Source of the DNA: Serratia plymuthica NBRC 102599
GTDB taxonomy: Bacteria; Pseudomonadota; Gammaproteobacteria; Enterobacterales; Enterobacteriaceae
Reading direction: 5' to 3'
DNA length: 64,000 bases
Assembly (NCBI RefSeq): GCF_001590925.1
Contig: NZ_BCTU01000033.1
Location: 1 to 64,000 of the forward strand
Part shown: in pieces, positions 26,019 to 35,184 of the stretch
Layout: each line of letters opens with the position of its first letter
How positions within the stretch are numbered: the stretch's first letter is position 1
Position numbers and translations under genes: made by a program
Notes under the pieces: model-generated
Database searches by the model: none
Seen by the model: the letters and a program-made list of their open reading frames with translations, nothing else
What the model was told of the DNA's origin: nothing

Positions 26019-27380
26019 ATGGATCGAGAATATATGAATAACCCTGCAACAATTTTTATCAGCATAGCCAGCTATCGTGATCCGGAATTATTGCCCACGC
26101 TGCGGGATATGCTGCGGCACGCTGCTCATCCTGAAAATCTCCATATCGCCATTTGTTGGCAGGATGATGAAGAGCTGGAGATTTTCGAACAAGCCGGGCT
26201 GGAACCTGTGGGTAGCCGAACCGTCGCTGGCTATGAAGCATTGGCTTATCGCTATCGCCAGGCTCGAATCGACATTATTAGCGTACATTATTACGCCAGC
26301 AGGGGAGCCTGCTGGGCACGCAGCCTGGCAGAAACGCTGTTTGAGAACGAAAGCTATTTCCTGCAGATAGATTCCCATTGCCGCTTTACCCCCAACTGGG
26401 ATGAAGAAATGATCGCCATGCTGCACCAACTGCGTGCGAAATCAGCGCTACCCATTATTTCTTCTTATCCCCCCGCTTATTCCCCTGGAGAAGACGAAGA
26501 AGCGAGCAAGAAGGCTTACGTCAGCCGTTTAATCTTCCGTGAATACAATCCGCAGGGAATACCGATGTTCAGTTCCACGCCCTTTGAGGCAAGCGCACCG
26601 GTGCGCGGCAGCTACCTCGCAGGCGGGTTCATCTTTACCAGCGGTGATTTTGTTAAAACCGTCCCTAACGATCCGCAGATTTTCTTCGCCGGCGAAGAAA
26701 TCGCCATGGCCGTGCGCTCATTCACGCACGGATACGATATCTACCATCCGCACAAACCGTTGCTCTGGCACTACTACCAACGTAAAGAGCACAACAAGGT
26801 CTGGGGCGATCATACCAATCAGGCTAAGGATGAGGGTGTGGTCGAGAAAGCGTGGTGGGAAAGGGACAACATCTCGAAAAATCGTGTCAGAACACTGCTG
26901 GGCCTGGAGCCTGACAACGCCGCCAGTCTGAGCCCTTACGTGCTGGGAAGCCAGCGAACCCTGAGGCAATTTGAGTATCAGGCGGGCATTTACCTGAAAA
27001 ATGGCACGGTGTTACCTGAAGTAATGGCGCCAGAATTGGTGAACTTTTTCACCCATGTCCCCACTGACGAAAACGAATGGATCAGCCGTCAGTCCGCCTA
27101 CCACAAGAAAGCCCTCACGCTGAATAAGTCGGAATACAGTACCAGTGAACCGGATATGAGCGACCTGCATTTGAGCGTTTATAACGAGCAAAATGTCCTG
27201 CTGTATAAGCGCACGCTGGGGATCGCGGAGCTTGAGACGTTACGGGAAAAATCGCCAAATGACGAACTGACCCTTTCAATCGAATTCAAAACCGCCAGTA
27301 CGGTTCACCCCACCGTCGTACGGATATGCCCGTGGTCCACAACGTCGGGCTGGGGTGCGATCACGGAGAAAGCATGGTGA
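26019..27380 (+). CDS. GlcNAc-type glycosyltransferase in the T6SS operon
   Basis: 453 residues with no signal peptide, so cytoplasmic. The N terminus has the pattern TIFISIASYRDPELLPTLRDML and the middle LQIDSHCRFTPNWDEEM, with a D-S-H in the place of a metal-binding DxD; FFAGEEIAMAVRSFTHGYDIYHP follows. This is the pattern of the GlcNAc-transferase family (Pfam glycosyltransferase GlcNAc; eukaryotic relatives act on Skp1). The C-terminal ~120 residues are not recognised. It starts 12 bases after the adhesin gene and overlaps the next gene by seven bases. Acceptor unknown; candidates are the adhesin or pilins, Hcp/VgrG, or a surface glycan. Not a core T6SS gene. Confidence 0.82.
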   Translation: MDREYMNNPATIFISIASYRDPELLPTLRDMLRHAAHPENLHIAICWQDDEELEIFEQAGLEPVGSRTVAGYEALAYRYRQARIDIISVHYYASRGACWARSLAETLFENESYFLQIDSHCRFTPNWDEEMIAMLHQLRAKSALPIISSYPPAYSPGEDEEASKKAYVSRLIFREYNPQGIPMFSSTPFEASAPVRGSYLAGGFIFTSGDFVKTVPNDPQIFFAGEEIAMAVRSFTHGYDIYHPHKPLLWHYYQRKEHNKVWGDHTNQAKDEGVVEKAWWERDNISKNRVRTLLGLEPDNAASLSPYVLGSQRTLRQFEYQAGIYLKNGTVLPEVMAPELVNFFTHVPTDENEWISRQSAYHKKALTLNKSEYSTSEPDMSDLHLSVYNEQNVLLYKRTLGIAELETLREKSPNDELTLSIEFKTASTVHPTVVRICPWSTTSGWGAITEKAW

Positions 27381-29203
27381 AAAGCGAAACCTTCTTTTGC
27401 AGGCTGATTGGGATCGATACCCTGTTCTCTTTCGACGGGATCATTCCCTCCGCCGCAGATTTCCAGCTCAAGCTAACCTCGTTGATAGAGCAGCTCAATA
27501 AAGCTCTGCTGGCGGAAAACCAGCTGCAGGCAGAGAGCGAAGCGCTCTGCCAAGCCTTGTGCGGTTATTTCGACAGGCGTCTCACCAACGACCCACAGAA
27601 TAACTCGTTATCCTGGCAACGTTATTCGCTGATGCATTACTTTTACGGCTACAACGAAAGCAAAGAGGCCCCATCCTTACCCGATCAGTTGGACGCCTTA
27701 TTGCATAGCGACAGCGAAGTGATTTTCCGCTACGCCTGGAAACTACTGGCTCTCCTGATTCAGGTAGAAGGGCAAACTGAAGCCTTGGTTTCGCTCCGCT
27801 CAGCCTCCCGTGCCCGTTACTTTTCCCGCGTTCGTCCCGGCTTAGCGTCAGCGAAATCAGAACCCACCCTCTGGGGAACGCAAAACGATACGCTTCCGGA
27901 TTCGCCGCGTCTGATGGTGTATGTCATTGGGCCGTTTGCCGGTAAATGGTTTAGCCAATCCGACCTTTCCACCAGTAACGACAGTGGGATTGTTTGGGTT
28001 GTCGCTGAGCACGCGACGTCGCTTGTTAAACGACTCGCGCATTTGAAGGAAAACCACAGCTCGATAGCTACCCTCGCCTTTTTCCCGCTGCTTGCCGACG
28101 GGTTTCAAAACAACGGGATCATGATTGAACAAATTACCGCGTGGCAGTATGCCTTTTCTTCCACACGGCTTCCCGAACACCTGCCTTGCTTGCTGGGGTT
28201 GTATACGCGCCTGAGTCAACAGCGCTACCCACACGATCCCGATCGAGCAATCTGGACCGGAGGTTTGGTGGCTCCCCCCTACGGAGGTCTGAAGTTGGAA
28301 CCCCGCCTTGTTGAGCTGATTGACGAGCTTGATGCCAGCGATGACGGCAACGATATTTACGCCATACAGCGACACGCGCTGGGCTCTACGTTCGTAGCCT
28401 GGCTTGCTGAAAATCGGATAATGAATGTTCTGCAAACTATGTTTGACAGTACACAGCTGGATCTCGCCGGCGTTACGCTGGCCGACCACGGGCAGGGATT
28501 CACCCGCCACGGCGCATGGTCCCTTTGGCTTGCGGAGAAGTACAGTATTCTGCCGGGCCTTTCCGCTTCAATTGCTATGCCTCCGCTGCCTATTATTCCC
28601 CTCCCGCCGAGAGTGGAAACAGCACCGCCTCTCCCCGGGCCTGTTCCGACGATCATTGCATTAAAACCAGCCCGTCGACGTTGGCCGAAAATCACCGCAC
28701 TCCTGATTCTGTTCACTTGCCTGGCGGGCGGATTGAGTTATTACCACTGGCCACATTGGGGGGGAATACACGCCCCGTTGACCCAGCTAAAACCGTTTCG
28801 AGCACTCCTCAAGGAGCCCACTCCGGCCTCAGACGTCATCCAGTACACATTAAGTGGCACCGCCCCGCTGTTTGAAAATGGCAGCAGTAACCTGATGCCC
28901 GACAGCGAAAAGATGCTCGCTGAAATAGTGCCAAAGATGGTTCGTGCCCCAGAACAAATGTTCCTCATCATCGGCCATTCAGACAATACGGGATCCGCCG
29001 CCGTCAACCTGGCGCTTTCAACCGAGCGAGCCCGGGTCATTCGGGACTGGCTGGTTGAACACGGCAGCCTGTCAGCCAGTCAGTTCATCGTTGAAGGCGC
29101 GGGAAACTCCCGCCCGGTGGCCAGTAACGACACCCAAAAAGGACGTGCGCAAAACCGCCGCGTCGAGATCATTCCGTTATCAACGCAAAGCAATAAGGAT
29201 TAA
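27374..29203 (+). CDS. T6SS-associated membrane protein with C-terminal OmpA-like domain
   Basis: 609 residues from the ATG at 27374, chosen because GGAGA precedes it and it overlaps the upstream stop as ATGGTGA; an in-frame start at 27326 would lie deep inside the glycosyltransferase gene. The N-terminal part (to about residue 130, with WQRYSLMHYFYGY) is faintly TssL/ImpK-like. A middle region follows, with VIGPFAGKWF. A Pro-rich stretch leads to one membrane segment (about 438-458), then an OmpA-like periplasmic domain (IIGHSDNTGSAAVN, ending NRRVEIIPL). It is a second peptidoglycan-binding protein besides TssL, possibly anchoring an alternative or regulatory complex. Confidence 0.85.
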   Translation: MVKSETFFCRLIGIDTLFSFDGIIPSAADFQLKLTSLIEQLNKALLAENQLQAESEALCQALCGYFDRRLTNDPQNNSLSWQRYSLMHYFYGYNESKEAPSLPDQLDALLHSDSEVIFRYAWKLLALLIQVEGQTEALVSLRSASRARYFSRVRPGLASAKSEPTLWGTQNDTLPDSPRLMVYVIGPFAGKWFSQSDLSTSNDSGIVWVVAEHATSLVKRLAHLKENHSSIATLAFFPLLADGFQNNGIMIEQITAWQYAFSSTRLPEHLPCLLGLYTRLSQQRYPHDPDRAIWTGGLVAPPYGGLKLEPRLVELIDELDASDDGNDIYAIQRHALGSTFVAWLAENRIMNVLQTMFDSTQLDLAGVTLADHGQGFTRHGAWSLWLAEKYSILPGLSASIAMPPLPIIPLPPRVETAPPLPGPVPTIIALKPARRRWPKITALLILFTCLAGGLSYYHWPHWGGIHAPLTQLKPFRALLKEPTPASDVIQYTLSGTAPLFENGSSNLMPDSEKMLAEIVPKMVRAPEQMFLIIGHSDNTGSAAVNLALSTERARVIRDWLVEHGSLSASQFIVEGAGNSRPVASNDTQKGRAQNRRVEIIPLSTQSNKD

Positions 29204-29216
29204 GAGAAACCCGCTT

Positions 29217-29708
29217 ATGAGCAAAAAACCAATGTCCTACCCTATTAATGAAGGCACTTTCGTGACGCTGGAAAATCCAGAAGATCAGTCGATTAATATT
29301 CTTCGTTATATGGACGACGACCATAACCCCTACAACATTCTGATTAACCGCGCCACGCTGGAAACAGATCAGACCGTAGATGACTTTTGCGAAAAGCAGT
29401 GGGAAAAAATGAAGCGTTCCGTGCCGGGATTCGAAGTGGAAGGGAAAAACCTGAAACATGAAATTGGCCCTGCAAAGCTGCCCGTGCTGCAGACCGCCAA
29501 TAAATTCCTGGAGGACGGTGGCTGGGTCCGGCAGGTATCGTCCATTATTACGCTGCCTTGGCACCCTCAGCTCAACCCCGATTCTCGCAAACTGTTGGTG
29601 TTTACGTTGGCGGTAAACAATGATTTTACCGAAGCACAGCGCAAGCATTACGTGCGTATTATCAACAGTTTTATTCCTGTAGAAGCCCCAATCAGCGTCG
29701 AAAATTGA
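29217..29708 (+). CDS. DcrB/DUF1795-family protein, Eag-type effector chaperone
   Basis: 163 residues from the ATG at 29217 (GAGA upstream), 13 bases after the previous stop. No signal peptide. The fold pattern NEGTFVTLENPEDQSINIL ... WVRQVSSIITLP ... FTEAQRKHYVRIINSF matches the DUF1795/DcrB family, which in T6SS loci (Eag proteins) holds the N-terminal membrane region of PAAR/Rhs effectors before loading on VgrG. No PAAR or Rhs gene lies beside it here; it is the last gene of the rightward operon, next to dinB. The cognate effector may be beyond the left edge or elsewhere. Confidence 0.82.
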   Translation: MSKKPMSYPINEGTFVTLENPEDQSINILRYMDDDHNPYNILINRATLETDQTVDDFCEKQWEKMKRSVPGFEVEGKNLKHEIGPAKLPVLQTANKFLEDGGWVRQVSSIITLPWHPQLNPDSRKLLVFTLAVNNDFTEAQRKHYVRIINSFIPVEAPISVEN

Positions 29709-29720
29709 GTCTTCTCCTCG

Positions 29721-29756
29721 TACTGCACCAAGCCCCTTTTGGGGCGTGGTGCAGTA
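29721..29756. terminator. Long hairpin ending the T6SS operon
   Basis: Arms 29721-29736 and 29741-29756 pair over 16 bases with one mismatch around a TTTT loop. No T run follows on the + strand. It sits 13 bases after the last T6SS gene, at the junction with dinB, and probably ends or protects the operon transcript. Confidence 0.65.
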
Positions 29757-29842
29757 ATTCCGGACACGACAATAACCTACAGCGTAGCTTGGCCGTTATC
29801 CTTGGCTCATCAAAGAAAGTCCGCACCTCTCGCCGGCCTTTT

Positions 29843-30904
29843 TTATTCCCACGGCAACAGCAGTTGCCGCTCAAGCTGCGGATCCAGCAGCGTTACGTGC
29901 AAGCCGACCAAGCGCACGCCACGGCCTTCCCGCCGCTCACGCCATGCCTGCCGCGCCACGTTGAGCAAATCGTCTTTATTCAGCACCGGCCAGACATGCT
30001 CCTGAGTGGTCTGCTGAAAATCCTGAAACTTCAGCTTCACGCCCTGCCGAGCGATATGCAGGTCCGGTTTCACCTTGCGCAGCCGCATTTCCAGCTCGGG
30101 ATAGAGCTTGTCGACAATCAGCGCCTCGCAGTCTTCCCAGTCATGAATGTCTTCCGCCAGCGTGCGTTCCACCCCCACCGATTTACGCAGCCGCTCCGGC
30201 GAAACCTCACGCAGATCAATGCCCTGGCAGCGCTCCCACAGCACCCGGCCAAACTTGCCGAAGCGCTTGAGCAGCAGCGCCAGATCGTACTGCTGCACAT
30301 CGGCGCAGGTGATTAGCCCCACGTCTTCCAACCGTTTGGCGGTCACTTTGCCCACGCCGGGGATTTTGCTCAGCGGCAGTTGCCGTAAAAAAGCCGGCAC
30401 CTGCGCCGGCGTAATGACGTATTGCCCGTTCGGTTTGTTCAGCTCCGAGGCAATTTTGGCGAGGAACTTGATCGGTGCGATGCCCGCAGAGGCCGTGAGA
30501 TTAAGCTCTTCGGCAATCGCCTGGCGGATTTCCTGGGCGATCAGCGTCGCCGAACCGTTGCACTGGGTGCAGTCGGTCACGTCCAGATAGGCTTCGTCCA
30601 GCGACAGCGGTTCAATCAGCGAGGTGTAGCGGGCAAAAATTTCGCGAATGTGCAGCGAGGCTTCCTTGTACGCTGCCATGCGCCCTGGCAACAGCTTGAG
30701 GTGTGGGCACAGTTTGAGCGCCATCGCCGTCGACATGGCGCTGTGCACGCCATAGCGGCGTGCTGGGTAGTTGGCGGTGCTGATCACTCCGCGTCGGTCG
30801 GCGCTGCCGCCGATCGCCAACGGAATATCGCGCAGGCTGGGATCGTCGCGCATTTCTACCGCCGCGAAGAAGCAGTCCATATCGACATGAATGATTTTAC
30901 GCAT
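29843..30904 (-). CDS. dinB: DNA polymerase IV (DinB)
   Basis: Y-family translesion polymerase. 353 residues from the ATG at 30904, with GGAGG five bases ahead; longer in-frame starts begin upstream of the ribosome site. Visible: [22 protein letters not shown] with the catalytic aspartate, [10 protein letters not shown] with the second acidic pair, helix-hairpin-helix region [11 protein letters not shown], little-finger domain, and a C-terminal QLLLPW that fits a beta-clamp-binding motif. A LexA box lies upstream, so it belongs to the SOS response. It marks the start of conserved core chromosome next to the T6SS island. Confidence 0.97.
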   Translation of the reverse strand: MRKIIHVDMDCFFAAVEMRDDPSLRDIPLAIGGSADRRGVISTANYPARRYGVHSAMSTAMALKLCPHLKLLPGRMAAYKEASLHIREIFARYTSLIEPLSLDEAYLDVTDCTQCNGSATLIAQEIRQAIAEELNLTASAGIAPIKFLAKIASELNKPNGQYVITPAQVPAFLRQLPLSKIPGVGKVTAKRLEDVGLITCADVQQYDLALLLKRFGKFGRVLWERCQGIDLREVSPERLRKSVGVERTLAEDIHDWEDCEALIVDKLYPELEMRLRKVKPDLHIARQGVKLKFQDFQQTTQEHVWPVLNKDDLLNVARQAWRERREGRGVRLVGLHVTLLDPQLERQLLLPWE

Positions 30905-30920
30905 CGCGCCTCCAATAACA

Positions 30921-30936
30921 CTGTATAAGTATACAG
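30921..30936 (-). promoter_or_regulatory. LexA (SOS) box of dinB
   Basis: CTGTATAAGTATACAG, a palindrome with seven perfect bases per arm matching the enterobacterial LexA consensus, centred about 24 bases before the dinB ATG. Confidence 0.92.
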
Positions 30937-31141
30937 CCAATAATCGAAAGCTCAAGACTCGGTGGACATGGAAAAAACGGCGTTTGAGCCAGATATTTCC
31001 GCGTTGTTAAAAAAGCTTAATTTTTCAATAGTATGATTTCCGCTGACTTACTCTCTCATCCTTGTACCCTATGGATTTCATGCGGCGGCTCACAAGGCTG
31101 CGGCTCGAAAGACGACGGGGACATCATAAAAGGTATTCCGC

Positions 31142-32038
31142 ATGATCAGGTTTTCCCATTTGCTGTTGGCTTCCGCACTGTCGCTGGTTTCGCTGGCGAC
31201 GGGTGCCGCCGTCGGCCATGCCCCAGCCATTATCGCCCACCGCGGCGGCACCGCAGACGCGCCGGAAAATACCCGCATCGCGATTGAAACTGCCCTGAAA
31301 AATGGCGCCGACGCCATTTGGATTACGCTGCAGCAATCCAAAGACGGCGCGATCGTGCTGTACCGCCCTTCCGATCTCAAAGCATTGACCAACGAGCAGG
31401 GACCAGTCTCCGCCCATACTGCCGATCAACTGGCCAAAGTGGATGCCGGCTGGTCATTCGCAAAAGGTGAAACGCATCCGTTTCGCGGCAAAGGCATAGG
31501 TATCCCGCGTCTGGACGAGATCCTGGAGGCTTTCCCCAAGGTGACCTTCTATCTGGATATCAAGTCGCCGGACGCCGATCCGGCGCAATTTGGCAAAGCG
31601 CTACTGGCGACGCTGGAAAAGGCCGACAGCCTGAACCGTACCCGCGTGTATTCTACCGATGCCAAATACCTGCAAGCGCTGCCGCCACAGATCAAACGCT
31701 TTGAAAGCCGCGACGAAACCCGCACCCTGCTGGCCAATATCACCATGGCGCACCAGTGCGAATTGAAAGCGGATAATCAGCAACCGCGCTGGTACGGGCT
31801 GGAGCTGAAACGTGAAGTGGAAGTGGTGGAGAAATACACTTTGGGCGAAGGGCGCTCGAAAGCGTTTCTGACCTGGGATAAAGAGTCGATCGATTGTTTC
31901 CGTTCGCAAGGTCCGGTGCACATCATTTTGTTCGGCGTCAATTCACCGGCGGAATACCAACAGGCACTGGCGCTGGGGGCCGATGGGGTGATGGTCAACT
32001 CACCGGCCGACGCGAAAAACTTTCGCAAGGCCAAATAG
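31142..32038 (+). CDS. Periplasmic GDPD-like protein lacking several catalytic residues
   Basis: 298 residues with a signal peptide (cleavage near GAA-V) and a glycerophosphodiester phosphodiesterase TIM-barrel pattern: AIIAHRGG and APENT keep the catalytic His, Arg and Glu of the family. The next expected metal-binding segment, usually E-x-D followed by HD, reads here ADAIWITLQQSKDG and LYRPSDL: Trp and Thr in place of Glu and Asp, Tyr-Arg in place of His-Asp. LDIK replaces the usual E-x-K. So the fold is likely kept, but ordinary Ca-dependent phosphodiesterase activity is doubtful. Stands alone between dinB and nqrM. Confidence 0.85.
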   Translation: MIRFSHLLLASALSLVSLATGAAVGHAPAIIAHRGGTADAPENTRIAIETALKNGADAIWITLQQSKDGAIVLYRPSDLKALTNEQGPVSAHTADQLAKVDAGWSFAKGETHPFRGKGIGIPRLDEILEAFPKVTFYLDIKSPDADPAQFGKALLATLEKADSLNRTRVYSTDAKYLQALPPQIKRFESRDETRTLLANITMAHQCELKADNQQPRWYGLELKREVEVVEKYTLGEGRSKAFLTWDKESIDCFRSQGPVHIILFGVNSPAEYQQALALGADGVMVNSPADAKNFRKAK

Positions 32039-32048
32039 CCGGTAGAGA

Positions 32049-32071
32049 AAGGGGCGCCACGTGCGCCCCTT
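32049..32071. terminator. Bidirectional hairpin between the GDPD-like gene and nqrM
   Basis: Arms 32049-32057 and 32063-32071 pair perfectly over nine G+C-rich bases with a 5-base loop, between convergent genes. AA/TT flanks suit a terminator for both strands. Confidence 0.7.
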
Positions 32072-32075
32072 GTAG

Positions 32076-32303
32076 TCAGATGATCCGGTGTTTTTCCAAC
32101 TGCAGCCGCCGCAGCGCCGCTTTGGCTTCGCGCTTCTTGCGCGCATCACAGGGCTCCGGGCAGTCGCAGACCTTTTCCATCCCCAGCGAAGTGATGCCGC
32201 CGCAACTGCCCTGCAGGCTTTTGCGCTTGAACACATAGCCCAGCGACATGCCGCCGATCACCAGCAGAAACAGCACGAAGGTGGCGATAAATACCGTCAA
32301 CAT
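32076..32303 (-). CDS. nqrM: NqrM, Na+-NQR maturation factor
   Basis: 75-residue protein with one N-terminal membrane segment (about 4-24) and a cysteine-rich tail (GSCGG, then CDCPEPCDARKKREA). This matches NqrM (DUF539), thought to supply iron for the Fe centre of the NqrD/NqrE subunits. It is the last gene of the nqr operon, 7 bases after apbE. Confidence 0.95.
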   Translation of the reverse strand: MLTVFIATFVLFLLVIGGMSLGYVFKRKSLQGSCGGITSLGMEKVCDCPEPCDARKKREAKAALRRLQLEKHRII

Positions 32304-32310
32304 AGCGGCC

Positions 32311-33342
32311 TCATAAGATCTTTTTCAGATAGGGTTTAAACGCCTCAGAGTAGCGCTCTTCAAATCCGTTGGCGGTTTTCACAATCATGAACACCGGGAT
32401 CCCCATCAGGTTGGCCAACGCCATACCTCGTTCCGGCCCCAGCACGTTCAGCCCGGTCGACAGGCCGTCGGCGGCCATACAGGTCGGGCTCAGTACGGTG
32501 ACCGAAACCAGATGATGATGGATCGGCCGACCGGTGATCGGATCTATGGTGTGCGAGTAGCGCACGCCGTCTTGCTCAAAGTAGTTGCGGTAATCCCCTG
32601 AGGTGGCGATTGATATCTCGCCCGGCTGGATCACCAACTGCGCTTTTTGCTCCACGCCGGCCGTCGGCCGCTCAATGGCGATACGCCAGGGTTTCTGCTC
32701 ACCGTTGTAGCCGCGGGTACGCACCTCGCCGCCGATATCCACCATGTAATTTTTCACCTGCTGCGATTGCAGGTACTGGGCTATCACATCCACGCCATAG
32801 CCTTTGGCGATGGACGAGAGATCGACATACAGTTCCGGGATGTGTTTCACCAGTGCGTTGCCCTGCACCGACAGTTTGTCGATGCCGGTCCAGGCGCGGC
32901 GCTGTTCCAGTTCGGCAGCGCTCGGCACCTTGTCCGGCCGCCCTTCCGGGCCAAAGCCCCACAGATTGACCAGCGGCCCGACGGTCACGTCCAGCGCGCC
33001 GTCGGTCACGCGGTTAATGCGCAACGCTTCCAGCACCACCTCGGTGGTCGCGGCCGAGACCGGGAAGGGCTTGCCCACCTCGCGGCTGGCGTTGAAGCGG
33101 CTCAGTTCCGAGCCAGGCCGGTAGGTGGACATTTGATCGTTCACCAACTCCAGGCGTTTGTCGATCTCCGCCTGAATTCTGGCCGCCGACGGCGTGCCTT
33201 CGCCGGTGACATAACGGATCGAATAAGAGGTCCCCATGGTTTTGCCATCGAGATTCACCTGCTCCGGCCCGCACCCGGTCAACAACAACGTGGCGCCCAA
33301 CGCCACCGCCGTCATCCAGCCCTTCATTGCCCCTATGCGCAT
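32311..33342 (-). CDS. apbE: ApbE, FAD:protein FMN transferase lipoprotein
   Basis: Periplasmic lipoprotein that attaches FMN covalently to threonines of NqrB and NqrC. 343 residues; signal peptide with lipobox LTGC, then the flavin-transferase domain (GKTMGTSYSIRY, DGALDVTVGPLVNLWGFGPEGR, YVDLSSIAKGYGVDVIA, HTIDPITGRP). The ATG at 33342 follows the nqrF stop directly; the ATG at 33327 (AGGGG upstream) gives a more typical signal peptide and is equally possible. Within the nqr operon, between nqrF and nqrM. Confidence 0.96.
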   Translation of the reverse strand: MRIGAMKGWMTAVALGATLLLTGCGPEQVNLDGKTMGTSYSIRYVTGEGTPSAARIQAEIDKRLELVNDQMSTYRPGSELSRFNASREVGKPFPVSAATTEVVLEALRINRVTDGALDVTVGPLVNLWGFGPEGRPDKVPSAAELEQRRAWTGIDKLSVQGNALVKHIPELYVDLSSIAKGYGVDVIAQYLQSQQVKNYMVDIGGEVRTRGYNGEQKPWRIAIERPTAGVEQKAQLVIQPGEISIATSGDYRNYFEQDGVRYSHTIDPITGRPIHHHLVSVTVLSPTCMAADGLSTGLNVLGPERGMALANLMGIPVFMIVKTANGFEERYSEAFKPYLKKIL

Positions 33343-34566
33343 TTAGCCACCAAAGTCATCCAGCATGATATTTTCATCTTCGACCCCCAGATCTTTCAGC
33401 ATCTTGATCACCGCGGCGTTCATCATCGGCGGGCCGCACATATAAAACTCGCAGTCTTCCGGCGCCGGGTGGTGCTTCAGATAGTTCTCCAGCAGAACAT
33501 TATGGATAAAGCCGGTGTAGCCGGTCCAGTTATCCTCAGGCTGGGGATCAGACAGCGCCACGTGCCAGGTGAAGTTTTCATTCTCCGCCTGCAGCCGGTT
33601 GAAATCATCCTCGTAGAACATTTCACGCAGCGAACGCGCGCCGTACCAGAAGGTGATTTTGCGCTTCGAGTTCAGGCGATTGAGCTGATCGAAGATATGC
33701 GAACGCATCGGCGCCATGCCGGCGCCACCGCCGATAAAGATCATTTCGGCATCGGTGTCTTTGGCGAAGAACTCGCCGAACGGCCCGGAGATGGTCACCT
33801 TGTCGCCGGCCTTCAGCGACCAGATATAGGAGGACATAATGCCCGGCGGCACGTCCGGCGCGCGCGGCGGCGGCGTGGCGATACGCACGTTGAGCATGAT
33901 GATGCCTTTTTCATCCGGGTAGTTCGCCATTGAGTAAGCGCGCACCGTGGTGTCGTTCACCGCCGAGCGGTAGCGGAACAGGTTGAACTTGTCCCAGTCG
34001 CCGCGGTACTCCTCCGGCACGTCAAAATCGGCATAGCTGATGTCGTGGGCAGGCGCTTCTATCTGGATAAACCCGCCGGCGCGGAACGGCACATCCTCGC
34101 CATCGGGGATTTTCAGCTTCAGCTCTTTGATAAAGGTGGCTTTGTTATCATTGGAGATAACCTCGCACTCCCACTTTTTCACGCCAAAAATCTCTTCCGG
34201 CAACTCGATTTTCAGATTCTGCTTCACGTTCACCTGGCAGGCCAGGCGGCAGCCTTCTTTCGCTTCGCGCTTGTTGATGTGCGAAAGTTCGGTCGGCAGG
34301 ATATCGCCGCCGCCCTCTTTAATCACCACCCGGCACTGGCCGCAGGAGCCGCCACCGCCGCAGGCCGAGGACACGAAGATCCCCTGACTGGAGAGCATGT
34401 TCAGCAGTTTGTCGCCCGCCGGGGCGTTAAAACTCTTGCCCTGATCGCCGTTAACTTCCACCGCAATGTCACCGGTGTTCACCAGCTTTGATTTGGCGAA
34501 CAGGATCAGCAGTACCAGCACCATAACGATGCCGGTAAACATCGCGACGCCTAAAATAATTTCCAT
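33343..34566 (-). CDS. nqrF: Na+-NQR subunit F
   Basis: NADH-oxidising entry subunit of the sodium-pumping NADH:quinone oxidoreductase. 407 residues: N-terminal membrane anchor (about 3-25), [2Fe-2S] ferredoxin domain with [10 protein letters not shown] and a fourth cysteine in RLACQV, FAD-binding domain with RAYSMANYP, and NADH-binding domain with [17 protein letters not shown]. All cofactor motifs are intact. Directly followed by apbE. Confidence 0.98.
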   Translation of the reverse strand: MEIILGVAMFTGIVMVLVLLILFAKSKLVNTGDIAVEVNGDQGKSFNAPAGDKLLNMLSSQGIFVSSACGGGGSCGQCRVVIKEGGGDILPTELSHINKREAKEGCRLACQVNVKQNLKIELPEEIFGVKKWECEVISNDNKATFIKELKLKIPDGEDVPFRAGGFIQIEAPAHDISYADFDVPEEYRGDWDKFNLFRYRSAVNDTTVRAYSMANYPDEKGIIMLNVRIATPPPRAPDVPPGIMSSYIWSLKAGDKVTISGPFGEFFAKDTDAEMIFIGGGAGMAPMRSHIFDQLNRLNSKRKITFWYGARSLREMFYEDDFNRLQAENENFTWHVALSDPQPEDNWTGYTGFIHNVLLENYLKHHPAPEDCEFYMCGPPMMNAAVIKMLKDLGVEDENIMLDDFGG

Positions 34567-34581
34567 AGATTCTTCCCGCCT

Positions 34582-35178
<597 letters not shown>

Positions 35179-35184
35179 CGGCCG

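Noticed and set aside
29721-29756. NtrC site at the end of the T6SS operon
   Set aside because: Half-sites TGCACCA and TGGTGCA are separated by 16 bases instead of three; a hairpin at the transcript end explains them better.
31033-31287. Small + frame at the start of the GDPD-like gene
   Set aside because: Out of frame with the gene, Arg/His-rich, no homology; the real gene starts at 31142 with a signal peptide.
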